A stretch of 64,000 nt of DNA, taken from the NCBI GenBank assembly GCA_041485905.1, contig JBGPKK010000003.1, positions 6,118 to 70,117 of the forward strand, read 5' to 3'. Positions 33,257-42,573 of this stretch are shown here, piece after piece. Each line of letters starts with the position of its first letter. The first letter of the stretch is position 1. The notes below the pieces were generated by a model. It searched no databases and was not told the origin of the DNA. It saw nothing but the letters and a program-made list of their open reading frames with translations. Position numbers and translations under genes: made by a program. This DNA comes from JAHFUI01 sp041485905 (lineage in GTDB: Bacteria; Acidobacteriota; Vicinamibacteria; Vicinamibacterales; CAVVIG01).

Positions 33257-34987
33257 GTGAGGACTCAGTTCGATACCGTGGTCGAGGCCCTTGCGGCGGC
33301 GAAGGCCGATTCACGTAACGGCTTCACGTTTCAGAATCTGCACGGCGATGAAACGAAGTACACGTTCGCCGAGCTAGAAGCGGAAACGGCCCGCCGCGCC
33401 GCAGCCATGCAGCAGCTTGGGCTGCACAAGGGTGACCGGCTCGGGTTGGTCATCGCCGAACCCGAGGATTTCGTGCTCGCGTTCCTTGCGGCGCTGCGGA
33501 CGGGCGTGGTGCCGGTGCCGCTGTATCCCCCGCACTATCTCGGCGGCCTGGAAAACTACTGCAAGCAGACCGGCGCGATCCTCCGGTCCTCGGGAGCCCG
33601 GGTCTTGGTCGCGTCTCCGCAAGTGATCGGTATTGTGCGGGCGCTTCCGGCGTGGGTCGAGGGGCTGAAGACTGTTGTGTCAACGAGGGAGTTGACGGGA
33701 AGCTCGCGCGAGACGCACTACCCCGACATCTTACCGGACGACCTCGCGTTTCTGCAGTACACGTCAGGTTCCACAATGGCCCCGCGCGGTGTGATGGTGA
33801 CGCATCGCTCGCTGGTCAGCAATATCCGGGCGTTCATGGGCACCGGCCTGAAGATGGATCCTGACCGCGATAGCGGTGTCTGCTGGCTGCCGCTCTATCA
33901 CGACATGGGCCTGGTCGGATTCGTGCTCGGTCCGCTGTTCTGGGGCGTTTCGGTGGTGTTCATACCGACGTTGCGGTTCATCAAGAACGCGTCGGCCTGG
34001 CTGGACGCGGTGGATCTCCACCGCGCAACGGTGACGTTCGCGCCGAATTTCGCCTTTTCACTGGCGGCGCGTCGTGTGCGGGCGGCCGAGCTCGGTCGCT
34101 GGGATCTTTCCTGCCTGAAGGCGATAGGATGTGGCGCCGAACCCATCCATCCGCCCACTGTGCGGGAGTTTGTGAGGGTCTTCAGCGAGTCCTGCCGGCT
34201 TAACCCGGCTGCGGTGGTGCCGGCGTACGGGTTGGCTGAGTGCACCTTGGCCGTCGCCATGAAGACGCTCGGGCAGCCATTGCGCACGCGGCTCGTCGAT
34301 GCTGAGGCGTTCCAACAGGACGGAATCGCCCGCCCGGTGGGTGATGGTGACGCGGTCAGTGCCATCGAACACGTCTCGTGCGGCCGGATCCTATCCGGAG
34401 CGGAAGTCGCGATCCTCGACGTCAATGGAGAACGAGCGCCCGACGATGTTGAGGGCGAGGTGTGCGTCCGCGGTCCGTCCGTTGCGGCCGGCTACTTCGG
34501 CGAGCCCGAAGCCTGGGCCCGAGTGTGGCGGGATGGGTGGCTCTCGACGGGCGACCTGGGCTATCTGTCAACGGGGGAGCTGTTTATCACCGGGCGCTCC
34601 AAGGATCTCATCATCCTCAATGGCCGGAATCACCATCCGCAAACGATCGAGTGGACGGTGGCGGAAGTCGATGGCGTTCGCGAGGGTAGCGTCGTGGCCT
34701 TCTCGCGGCCTGGAGCATCCGGCGAAGAGTTGGTCGTCATCGTTGAAGCCCGGGCCAAGGATTTCAACCGGCTCGTCGCCGATGTCGAAGACGCCGTGCA
34801 CAACGCCGTGTTCACCAAGCCCGCCGATGTCGTCTGGTTGCGTCCCGGCAGCCTGCCCAAGACGTCTTCGGGCAAGCTCAAGCGGCATGAGATCAAGCAG
34901 CAGTACTTGCGAACGCGTTTCGAAGCGGAGCGCCTGCGCCCGGAGCAGCACTCAGCAGACCAGACCACGGTCGACGCGTCGACATAA
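33257..34987 (+). CDS. Fatty acyl-AMP ligase (FAAL / acyl-ACP synthetase)
   Basis: 576 residues from GTG 33257. Adenylation motifs in order: YTSGSTMAPRGVMVTH (P-loop-like A3), VPAYGLAECTLAVA (A5), STGDLGYL (A7), ITGRSKDLIILNGRNHHPQ (A8) and LPKTSSGKLKRHE (A10 Lys). The PLYPPHYLGG and RFIKNASAWLDA blocks are typical of FAALs rather than CoA ligases. FAALs form acyl-adenylate and pass the acyl group to the phosphopantetheine arm of an ACP. Two ACPs lie in the convergent operon, whose end is 37 bases away, so this is the likely loading enzyme. Confidence 0.9.
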   Translation: MRTQFDTVVEALAAAKADSRNGFTFQNLHGDETKYTFAELEAETARRAAAMQQLGLHKGDRLGLVIAEPEDFVLAFLAALRTGVVPVPLYPPHYLGGLENYCKQTGAILRSSGARVLVASPQVIGIVRALPAWVEGLKTVVSTRELTGSSRETHYPDILPDDLAFLQYTSGSTMAPRGVMVTHRSLVSNIRAFMGTGLKMDPDRDSGVCWLPLYHDMGLVGFVLGPLFWGVSVVFIPTLRFIKNASAWLDAVDLHRATVTFAPNFAFSLAARRVRAAELGRWDLSCLKAIGCGAEPIHPPTVREFVRVFSESCRLNPAAVVPAYGLAECTLAVAMKTLGQPLRTRLVDAEAFQQDGIARPVGDGDAVSAIEHVSCGRILSGAEVAILDVNGERAPDDVEGEVCVRGPSVAAGYFGEPEAWARVWRDGWLSTGDLGYLSTGELFITGRSKDLIILNGRNHHPQTIEWTVAEVDGVREGSVVAFSRPGASGEELVVIVEARAKDFNRLVADVEDAVHNAVFTKPADVVWLRPGSLPKTSSGKLKRHEIKQQYLRTRFEAERLRPEQHSADQTTVDAST

Positions 34988-35024
34988 CAGCCGGACCTCT
35001 CCAGCACTCCCGGTCACGGCGACC

Positions 35025-37184
35025 TCACGGGCTCGACACCGCGCCGACCCAGACCGGCGTCGCGCTGAGCGTCGCTGTGCCCGTGGGGGCGTCCACGTTC
35101 GCCCCGTCGGTCAGATCATTCAGGCTCGCCCCGGGATGGGCGTTTGCGACCGTTTGTGCGGTTCCCGGCCGTCCATGACCGAATCCGTGCGGCAGGCTGA
35201 CGACACCGGGCATGATGGCGTCGCTCAGTTCAAGGGGTGCCGTCACCGCGCCGACCGCCGATCGGATTTCCACGCGCTGCCCGTTCGGTAACCCTCGTGC
35301 TGCGGCATCGGCAGGGTGCATCAGGAGCGTACAGCGATCAGGCCCGGTCATGAGCCGCGGCGCGTTGTGCATCCACGAATTGTTGTTCCGGATCTGCCGT
35401 CGCCCGATGAGCGCGAGCGATCCGGGCGCAGGCCTGCGCGAAAGTCGAGCCGCCAGTCGCTCCAGGTCGGCCAGCAGGATCTCCGGCGCAAGATGAATCT
35501 GCTTGTCGCGCGTATACAATCGTCCCGGCAAGCAGGGAGTGAGCGGTCCCAGGTCGATCGTGTGCGCCTCCTTCCGAAGGCGATTGAGTGAGAGCCGGTG
35601 GGGTCCGATTCGCAGAAGCCCGTCGAGCAGACGCCGCGGACCGAGACGCTGCAATCCCTTCAGGTACAGTCCCGCTATCGAACCCTTCATGCCGCCTCGT
35701 CGGGCCTCCAGCCGTTGGGCCAGTCCGAAGTAGATGTCCCAATCTGTTTTGCTCGTGGGCGGAGGAGTCAACACCGCAGGCGCGTACTTCGCGGTGTTCC
35801 GCACCCCGAACGCGCGGAAGGCGATGTCGTAATGATCTCGCTCGAGCGCGAATACGGGCGGCAGGATCAACGCGGCATGGCGCGTGGTCTCGTTCAGATA
35901 GAAGTCGATGGAGACCATGTACTCCAGTGACGCGAGGGCGCGGTCCAGTCTCCCGGCATCGGGGGTCGACAGCACGGGATTGCCCGCCGACGTGACGAGC
36001 CCGCGGATGCCCCCATGACCCGGCGTGTCGATTTCCTCGGCGAGCGCGGCCACCGGCAGTTCCCCACCGAACTCCGGCAGCCCGCGGACGCGGCTGTGCC
36101 ACGTCTTGTGCGAGCCTTTTTGACCCAGGAGCGCGCCGATCCGGACGATATCCACGGCGGGTAAGGAAAACATGGCGCCGCCGGAGCGGTCCAGGTTGCC
36201 GGTCAGGATGTTGAGTGCCAGAGCCAGCCAACAGGTGAGCGCGCCGAATTCCTGAGTGCAGGCCCCGATCCGGGGATAACACACGGCCGAGGGCGCAGCG
36301 GCAAATTCCCGCGTGAGCTTCCGAATCTCATCCGCGGCGATGCCGATGCTGCCGGCGACGCGTTCCGGCGTATAGGGCGCCATCGCGCGCGTGACCTCGT
36401 CGATGCCGCGAGTGAAGGATTCCAGACGCCCGGGCGTGACAAGCCCTTCCGCTGCCAGGGTCTGAAGCATGGCGGCCAGCAGCAGCGCGTCTGTGCCCGG
36501 AACAATGGGGTAGTGCGTATCCGCCAATTCTGCCGTTCGGGTCCGCCGGGGATCGATGACCACGAGACGGCCCCCACGGGCCCGGAGTTCGCGGAACCGA
36601 CGGGGAATGCCGGGCGCCGCCATCAAGCTCCCGTTGGACTCCGCGGGATTGGCCCCGATGACCAGCAAAAAATCTGTGCGGTCGAGATCGGGAACGGGCA
36701 GCAGCAATTGATGGCCGAACAGGTGATAGGAAGCAAAGAGATGCGGCAGGTGATCCATCGAGGCTGTGGAGAAAAGGGCCCTCGTGCCCAAGCTCGCCTT
36801 GAACCCGAGCTCAGCAAGCTGCGCGGTGTAGGAGTGGAGATTGGGATTGCCGGTGTAAAAAGCGACGCTGTCTTTGCCGTGCTTCGTCTGGATTTCATGC
36901 AGGCGCCCGGCCGCTTCGGCGAGCGCTGCTTCCCAGCTGACGGTCACCCATCGGCCGTTGTGTCGCTTCAAGGGCTCGCGAATGCGCTCCGGATCCTGGT
37001 ACACCTCAGTCAGGGCCATCGCCTTCGCGCACAGGAACCCGCGGCTCAGCGAGTCGTCAGGATCGCCCCGGATCTGTGATATTGCGCCGCGCTCGACCTC
37101 GAGCGTGAGGCCACACATCGCTTCGCAGAAAGGACAGGTGGTGACGTGGATGCCCATACAAGCCGAGGACCGATGGACGCTCAC
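35025..37184 (-). CDS. Molybdopterin-dependent oxidoreductase (DMSO reductase superfamily)
   Basis: 719 residues from GTG 37184, whose GTGA overlaps the upstream stop; ATG 37157 is an alternative start. N-terminal 4Fe-4S ligands are C17, C20, C24 and C52 (TCPFCEAMCG...GFLCAKA). Molybdopterin-guanine-dinucleotide regions follow: VIGANPAESNGSL, VVIDPRRTRTAELAD, PGTDALLLAA, GNLDRSGGAMF, NNSWMHN and VVSLPHGFGHG. No obvious Cys or SeC molybdenum ligand is visible in the expected region (near TGNPNLHS). No signal peptide, so cytoplasmic. It is the last gene of the lipid operon. A bis-MGD enzyme in such an operon is unusual; its reaction here is unknown. Confidence 0.88.
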   Translation of the reverse strand: MSVHRSSACMGIHVTTCPFCEAMCGLTLEVERGAISQIRGDPDDSLSRGFLCAKAMALTEVYQDPERIREPLKRHNGRWVTVSWEAALAEAAGRLHEIQTKHGKDSVAFYTGNPNLHSYTAQLAELGFKASLGTRALFSTASMDHLPHLFASYHLFGHQLLLPVPDLDRTDFLLVIGANPAESNGSLMAAPGIPRRFRELRARGGRLVVIDPRRTRTAELADTHYPIVPGTDALLLAAMLQTLAAEGLVTPGRLESFTRGIDEVTRAMAPYTPERVAGSIGIAADEIRKLTREFAAAPSAVCYPRIGACTQEFGALTCWLALALNILTGNLDRSGGAMFSLPAVDIVRIGALLGQKGSHKTWHSRVRGLPEFGGELPVAALAEEIDTPGHGGIRGLVTSAGNPVLSTPDAGRLDRALASLEYMVSIDFYLNETTRHAALILPPVFALERDHYDIAFRAFGVRNTAKYAPAVLTPPPTSKTDWDIYFGLAQRLEARRGGMKGSIAGLYLKGLQRLGPRRLLDGLLRIGPHRLSLNRLRKEAHTIDLGPLTPCLPGRLYTRDKQIHLAPEILLADLERLAARLSRRPAPGSLALIGRRQIRNNNSWMHNAPRLMTGPDRCTLLMHPADAAARGLPNGQRVEIRSAVGAVTAPLELSDAIMPGVVSLPHGFGHGRPGTAQTVANAHPGASLNDLTDGANVDAPTGTATLSATPVWVGAVSSP

Positions 37185-40087
37185 CCGACCACGGGATCGC
37201 CCGGCGGCGATGGCCACAGGCATTTTTCTTCGATGGAAAAGCCATGGGCCGCCGCGAGCTCCCGAATGCGGCGTACTCGGAACGGCGAGAGTTTCCCGTA
37301 CGAACTCGGGCACTCCGAACCCGCGAAACCCAGCAGGATGGTTTCCGCGAGGCAGCCGTACAGCTCCGAACTGGTCATGCGCATGGCAGGAACGTTGAGC
37401 GTCTGTCCCAGAGGCGCCCACACCCGGCCGCCACGAATAACGACCGCATCCGGCCGTTCGACCGCGACGCGCGGGTGAACATCCTGTGGGACCGCCACGT
37501 CGCAGACGACGAGCGGACCGCGGCCGAGATGTTCCGGAAAAACGATCGGGCGGGGTGAGCTCGTGCACGACGCAATCAGGGTGCACTCGCGCAGCACGTC
37601 GAGCGAGGTCGCGATGCGCAACGGGGCCTTGTCCCCGAGCTCTGCTGACAAACCCTCATACAGGGCTACGCCGAGAGCGCCCGGTTCACGCAGATCGTCG
37701 ATCGCCAGGCGCTTGACCGTCTTGGTGTCGGCGATACTTCCGGCGATTCCTGCAAGCCGGCCGCGCCTCATGCGTCTGAACGCTCGCGCGTAGATGGCAT
37801 GCGCCACCGGCAGAAGAAACCGTTCGGCCCTGGCTTGGCCAACCAGAACGATGTGGCCGGCCTCATCGGCCGCGATTTCAGCGAACACGGCGCCGACATT
37901 TCCTCCGGCGCCGATGACCGCCATCCTGCCGGCTTGCAGGTCGATCCCGAGGCGGTTGGCGGCCAACCGACAGCCTTCGATGGCGGCTGCCACGGTCAGA
38001 CTGTTGCCGCTCGTCACCGTCAGGTCGAGCTCGACGACTTCACGGCAGTTGTCGGTGACGATCGACGTGTGTCCGCCCAGCCCCACGACGGTACACCCAT
38101 GGTCGCGAGCCAGCTGGACGCCGTGTTTGACGAGATCGAGCGCCCAGTCGTCTCCGGCGCGCATGCTCAGCACGGCCTGCTGGGCCGTAAACGGGATACC
38201 GACGAACGTGACGTGCACGTGCGCGTTTCGCAATGATCGCATCTCCGCGTGGTCGAGAACGAACGGCTGAAGCGATCCTCGCGTGCGATCCAGAAAGCGC
38301 GCGCAGTCCGAATCGGTGAAGGCGGACAACCCCGATTCCCAGACTCGGAGATCGCACGGTTCCGAGAAATGGACAAGGAAGCCGACACGAGCGGCGTCGG
38401 TGGGTACCGGGCTCGGCCGCGGCTTTGCGGGTGGTGTCGGGAGATCGGCCTCCGACTCTCGCGGGGCCGGGCGATCGCTCAAATAGGCGACCAGCTGGCC
38501 GACTCTATCCCGCTGAAGCAGCGAGCAGAGGCGTTCCAATGCGACGCCGAGGCGTTCAATCGCCTCGTCGCTCACGAATGCGGAGGGTTCCACGCGCAGG
38601 ACGGTGCTCTTCGACAACGTGGGAGCGACACGAATGCGATGCTCCCGCAAGAGATAGCCGCAAGCCACGTAACCGAGCAGGTTCTGCTCCGACAGCACCT
38701 GCAGCAAAGGTGAGGAAGAACCGGTCTGCGGCATGAGCTCCACGCCGATCATCAATCCACGGCCGCGCACCTCACGGACTTGATTGGGGAAACGCTCCCG
38801 AACTCGCTCGAGTCGTTCGAGCAGTTGCTCTCCCTTCTCTCGACACCGGGCGATCAGGCGGCCGTCCTGCCTGTCCAGGATGTCCAGCGTGCGTAGCGCA
38901 ATCATGCTCGAGAAGTCGTCGTCGGCGAATGTGGACGTGTGCAGGTACGCGAATTCGGGCACATGTCGCTCGCGATCGACCAAGAGAGCCGAGACTTTCG
39001 CAAGGCCGCCGCCCAGCGCTTTTGAGAACAGGTAGTAATCGCCGGCAATTCCGAGGCGCTTCGAGGCGAGGAAATCACCGGCCCGCCCCAGGCCGCTCTG
39101 AATCTCGTCGATCACGAGCGGACAGCCGGCGCTGTCCGCTGCCTGCCGGAGCGTGTGGGCGAACTCGGGGCTGAGTTCGTGGATTCCGCCTTCGCCCTGA
39201 ATGGGCTCGACGAAGATGGCGGCGACATTGGTGAAGATCTGTTCCTGCAGCTCCGGCGTACCGTCCTTCGAGACGGCCAGCGTGTAATACGGCTCGCGCC
39301 TGCGCTGCAGTTCCGCGCGTACCGCCTGCGCGTCTCCAAACGGTACGAACACGGTCGCGTCGCCCAGGCGACGCCATGGGCTCCGGAATTCGAGTCGATG
39401 CGTCAGCTTCAGGGCGCCGGTCGATTTCCCATGGAAGCTGCCAGTCACCGCGAAGAAGGTGGGTGGGCGGCCGAGGAGTCGCTCGATGTTTCGACTGAGC
39501 GCTGCGAGGAGCTCGTCGAGCGAGTCGATGCGCTCGGCCAGACGCTGCGACGCGTCCTCAAAGAGATCGGAACCAGTACCGACCCGACCCGAGCGAATCC
39601 GCAAGCGAAGGCGCTTGCCAGTGTCGACGAAACGCGCCAGCAGGGAATCATTGCGCCTGGACGCTTCCAGCTCAGCGTGTTTGATCGCGGCCTCGACCGC
39701 TTCGGCTCCGGTGCTGCACAACGTCACGATGTAGGAGCGGCCGGTGGTGCGCTCCACGAACGAGGAGAGTCGCTCGGCGAGCAGCCCGGCGTGGCCGCGA
39801 ATGCTGGCCTGTGCATGAAAGGGCCGCTGCTCGGCGAGCACCTGCCCCGCCAATTCGACCAGCTCGGGATGATTGTGGCCGAGAAGGGAGGCGCCAAAAC
39901 CACCGACGAAATCGACGACCTCCACCTCACCGCCCGGTCCCTCGTAATAGAGACGATCGCCGACGGCACGATGGTAGTGCACATCGAGACCGAAGGCTTC
40001 CAGCAGGTGCGCGAGGTGCGGCTTCAGCGATCCGGCGTACGCACGCCTGAATGGATCGTCATGGCGCTGAACGTCCTGCTCGCTCAT
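37181..40087 (-). CDS. Fusion: class III aminotransferase + acyl-ACP-reductase-like domain
   Basis: 968 residues. Residues 1-530 are a PLP class III aminotransferase: FVGGFGASLLGHNHP, CSTGAEAVEAAIK, EPIQGEGG (294-301), DEIQSGLGRAG (327-337) and the Schiff-base Lys in FSKALGGG (K356). A Pro-rich linker (about 540-563) follows. Residues 567-968 resemble cyanobacterial-type acyl-ACP reductase/Rossmann proteins: GFLVHFSEP, VTSGNSLTVA, the nucleotide loop GAGGNVG (726-732), CDVAVPQDVHP and CLAETILLGF. The expected chemistry is reduction of an acyl thioester to an aldehyde and transamination to an amine. The start overlaps the ACP stop by one base (TGATG). Confidence 0.82.
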   Translation of the reverse strand: MSEQDVQRHDDPFRRAYAGSLKPHLAHLLEAFGLDVHYHRAVGDRLYYEGPGGEVEVVDFVGGFGASLLGHNHPELVELAGQVLAEQRPFHAQASIRGHAGLLAERLSSFVERTTGRSYIVTLCSTGAEAVEAAIKHAELEASRRNDSLLARFVDTGKRLRLRIRSGRVGTGSDLFEDASQRLAERIDSLDELLAALSRNIERLLGRPPTFFAVTGSFHGKSTGALKLTHRLEFRSPWRRLGDATVFVPFGDAQAVRAELQRRREPYYTLAVSKDGTPELQEQIFTNVAAIFVEPIQGEGGIHELSPEFAHTLRQAADSAGCPLVIDEIQSGLGRAGDFLASKRLGIAGDYYLFSKALGGGLAKVSALLVDRERHVPEFAYLHTSTFADDDFSSMIALRTLDILDRQDGRLIARCREKGEQLLERLERVRERFPNQVREVRGRGLMIGVELMPQTGSSSPLLQVLSEQNLLGYVACGYLLREHRIRVAPTLSKSTVLRVEPSAFVSDEAIERLGVALERLCSLLQRDRVGQLVAYLSDRPAPRESEADLPTPPAKPRPSPVPTDAARVGFLVHFSEPCDLRVWESGLSAFTDSDCARFLDRTRGSLQPFVLDHAEMRSLRNAHVHVTFVGIPFTAQQAVLSMRAGDDWALDLVKHGVQLARDHGCTVVGLGGHTSIVTDNCREVVELDLTVTSGNSLTVAAAIEGCRLAANRLGIDLQAGRMAVIGAGGNVGAVFAEIAADEAGHIVLVGQARAERFLLPVAHAIYARAFRRMRRGRLAGIAGSIADTKTVKRLAIDDLREPGALGVALYEGLSAELGDKAPLRIATSLDVLRECTLIASCTSSPRPIVFPEHLGRGPLVVCDVAVPQDVHPRVAVERPDAVVIRGGRVWAPLGQTLNVPAMRMTSSELYGCLAETILLGFAGSECPSSYGKLSPFRVRRIRELAAAHGFSIEEKCLWPSPPGDPVVG

Positions 40088-40377
40088 CAGTCTCGCGGGG
40101 CCCTCTGAGGCGCGTCCTTCTCATCACGGGTCTGTCGCCGAAGCCGCTCGACGTACGCGGCCAATTCTCCAACCGTACGCACGCCATCCAGCTCCTCGAG
40201 GTTGAATCGGACGGCGAACTGCTCCTCGATTGTCAGCATCAGGTCCATGATGCGAACCGAATCGATGCCGTAGCCGCGCAGCCGTGCTTGGGGGACGACG
40301 AGCTCGGGCAAAACGGCGCAAGACTCCGCTATCAGGTGTCGAAGCCGCTCGATCGTTTCAATGCCGTTCTCGCTCAT
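40087..40377 (-). CDS. Acyl carrier protein 1
   Basis: 96 residues from ATG 40377, which overlaps the SDR stop by four bases (ATGA). Helical acidic fold with the phosphopantetheine Ser in GYGIDSVRIMDLM, then LTIEEQFAVRF and VRTVGELAAYVERL, all typical of ACPs. The C-terminal tail is basic and unstructured. It is coupled on both sides. It presumably receives the acyl chain from the FAAL and presents it to the reductase-aminotransferase or the oxoamine synthase (inference). It must be activated by a PPTase, for which 6496-7245 is a candidate. Confidence 0.88.
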   Translation of the reverse strand: MSENGIETIERLRHLIAESCAVLPELVVPQARLRGYGIDSVRIMDLMLTIEEQFAVRFNLEELDGVRTVGELAAYVERLRRQTRDEKDAPQRAPRD

Positions 40378-41255
40378 CGGTTCGTACTCGAAGCTCGATC
40401 CGATCGCTGGGTATCCTGCGGGGAGCCGTCCGACGCGGTCGTCGCGCCGTAGAACGACAGGAGAAGGCGCTCGCAGATTGACCATGGTAGCGTGCGTTTG
40501 AGCAACGCCGAAACCCGCTGGCTCGGATGACCCACGGTGTAGCGAAGGCGAGTCCGCCGGGCCCGCACAATCCTGGCGACGAGGGTGGCAACCTCCGTGG
40601 GTGGAACGCCTTTGGATTCCTCCTTCTGGACCACGGCAAACGCACGGCTGAACGTGTTGCTGTACGGCGAGCCGTCGCGTGACGCCAGCGCAAACACGCG
40701 GTTGCTGGTGATCGCCGTCCGAACGTCACCCGGCTCGATCAAGACGACTCGGATTCCGAACGGCCGCGTCTCGAGGCGCAGGCTCTCGCTGAGCCCTTCG
40801 AGCGCAAACTTGCTTGCGCAATACAGCCCCTGAAAAGGCAGCCCGAAGAGGCCCGCAAGCGAGCTGATATTGACGATGAGACCCGAGCGCTGCCGGCGCA
40901 TCGACGGCAGGACCGCCCGGCACACCCGCAGGACGCCGAACAGATTCGCTTCGAACTGATGCCGAGCCTCTTCGACTGAGGTGTCTTCGACGGAGCCACC
41001 GAGGCCGTAGCCCGCGCTGTTGATCACACAATCGATGCGCCCATGCTGTCGCAACAGACCTGCCACCCCGCGACCGACTGAGTTGTCGTCGGTCACGTCC
41101 ATCACGAGAGGTTCGAAAGAGTGTGGGCGGAAACTCGCCTGTCGGCTGGTCCCGTACACGCGGAATCCCAAAACGGCAAGTTGTTCGGCGCACGCCTGCC
41201 CTATCCCGGATGAAGCGCCCGTGACCAGCGCGATGGAGGGTTCAGCCGCCATCAT
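40374..41255 (-). CDS. SDR family oxidoreductase (classical; 3-ketoreductase-like)
   Basis: 293 residues from ATG 41255 (a second ATG follows). Classical short-chain dehydrogenase: TGASSGIGQACAEQL (NADP-binding), NSAGYGLGG, a catalytic Ser in NISSLAG, YCASK (Tyr and Lys) and IEPGDVRTAI. C-terminal residues about 225-290 are longer and basic, as in retinol-dehydrogenase or keto-sphinganine-reductase-like SDRs. The start overlaps the oxoamine synthase stop by 14 bases. Reduction of the alpha-amino-ketone product to an amino alcohol would be the natural next step (inference). Confidence 0.88.
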   Translation of the reverse strand: MMAAEPSIALVTGASSGIGQACAEQLAVLGFRVYGTSRQASFRPHSFEPLVMDVTDDNSVGRGVAGLLRQHGRIDCVINSAGYGLGGSVEDTSVEEARHQFEANLFGVLRVCRAVLPSMRRQRSGLIVNISSLAGLFGLPFQGLYCASKFALEGLSESLRLETRPFGIRVVLIEPGDVRTAITSNRVFALASRDGSPYSNTFSRAFAVVQKEESKGVPPTEVATLVARIVRARRTRLRYTVGHPSQRVSALLKRTLPWSICERLLLSFYGATTASDGSPQDTQRSDRASSTNR

Positions 41256-42498
41256 GCACCAGATCGGAGCCCATCTCGCGAAGGACCTCGATTGCGCGGT
41301 CCGCGATGAAATGGATGTCCTGTTCAGTGAGATCGGCGTATACCGAAAACCGCGCAAGGGTGATGCCCTTGGGGATGGCTGGAAACACGAACACGGAGGT
41401 GAGTATCCGATGCTCCCTCATGGCTTCGTAGAAGCGGCACGCCTGCTCATCCCGAAAGAAGATGGAGATGATCTGGCTCGCGCTGCCGGCAGTTCCGATG
41501 CCCTGCTGATGCAAACGAGACCTGAGCAGTTCAGCCATCGCGAGGCAATGCCGCGCTCGCTCCGGCTCGCGGATGACGATCTCCAGCGCCTTCATGTGCC
41601 CCGCCGCGAGCACGGCGGAAGTGGCTGAGCTGAAGAGGACCGGTCGCATACAGGTGCAGAGACTGCGAATCATCTCTTTGCTGCTTGCGACGAACCCTCC
41701 GTGTCCCCCCAAGGCCTTGCTCAGGCTGACGGTTCGAAAATGCACTCGGTCGGCCAGGCCAAGCTCGACGGCAAGTCCTCCTCCCTTCTCGCCGAACATC
41801 CCAAAGGAATGTGCCTCGTCGAGGATCAGCGTGCAGTCGTATTGCTCGCAGATTTCCACGTAGCGGAGGAGGTCGGGGAGCACGCCGTCGGTGCTGTACA
41901 GCGCGTCGATGCACACCAGGCCTGGTCCATGGATACCGACGCGTTTTTCGAGATGGTCCGGGTCGTTGTGCTTGACGACCACCCGGCGACCTCGCGAGAG
42001 GCGAATCCCGTCACTCATGGACGCGTGGGCGTCCACGTCGATGTAGATCGGCAGGTCCGGCGGAGCGACAGCTTCGATCAGGCCGACATTGGCGGTCCAG
42101 CCGGCCGTCGTCAGCACGACGTCGCCGGCCTGCGTCGACTCACGAAGAAGCGCAACGAAACGCTGGTGCTCCTCGGAGGCGCCGCCAAAGACCGACGAAG
42201 AAAACGACTCGATGCGGGGGCGGCTGTTCGCCTCGCGACGCGCGCGCACGACGTCGGGGTGATTGGCCAGGCGAAGGTAGTCGTTCTGATGCAGCGACAG
42301 GAACGCCGTAATGTCAGAGGGCTGGTCAAAAGGAAACGGCCGGAGACTGTCGATGAACTGCCGGTGTTCCTCGAGGTGGCCCGAAAGCCACGCCGGATAC
42401 CGCGGGGACCCGGTCTGAGCCCCCGGGACCTCATCCGGCTGACAGGTGACGTTCAACGGGCCTTCGGAGGGCGGTGACGAGGGCGGTCGCGAGCTCAT
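41242..42498 (-). CDS. CqsA/AONS-like alpha-oxoamine synthase (PLP-dependent)
   Basis: 418 residues from ATG 42498 (TTG 42516 possible). Alpha-oxoamine synthases condense an amino acid with an acyl thioester and release CO2. Motifs: LHQNDYLRLANHP, FSSSVFGG, TTAGWTANVGLIEA, DVDAHASMSDG (stacking His near 158), HNDPDHLEKR, HGPGLVCIDALYSTDG, ILDEAHSFGMFGEKGGG and SLSKALGGHGG (Schiff-base Lys near 261). The HGPG, YST.G and VHFRT.SL.K blocks look closer to the autoinducer synthases CqsA/LqsA than to KBL or BioF; serine palmitoyltransferase is the main alternative. Adjacent ACP genes suggest an acyl-ACP donor. Confidence 0.85.
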   Translation of the reverse strand: MSSRPPSSPPSEGPLNVTCQPDEVPGAQTGSPRYPAWLSGHLEEHRQFIDSLRPFPFDQPSDITAFLSLHQNDYLRLANHPDVVRARREANSRPRIESFSSSVFGGASEEHQRFVALLRESTQAGDVVLTTAGWTANVGLIEAVAPPDLPIYIDVDAHASMSDGIRLSRGRRVVVKHNDPDHLEKRVGIHGPGLVCIDALYSTDGVLPDLLRYVEICEQYDCTLILDEAHSFGMFGEKGGGLAVELGLADRVHFRTVSLSKALGGHGGFVASSKEMIRSLCTCMRPVLFSSATSAVLAAGHMKALEIVIREPERARHCLAMAELLRSRLHQQGIGTAGSASQIISIFFRDEQACRFYEAMREHRILTSVFVFPAIPKGITLARFSVYADLTEQDIHFIADRAIEVLREMGSDLVHDGG

Positions 42499-42573
42499 GG
42501 CCTCGGATCTGGACAACGGCGGGAGTCGCCGATCGCCGAGCTGATAATACAGGGCGCCCCCCCTTTTGCGAAA

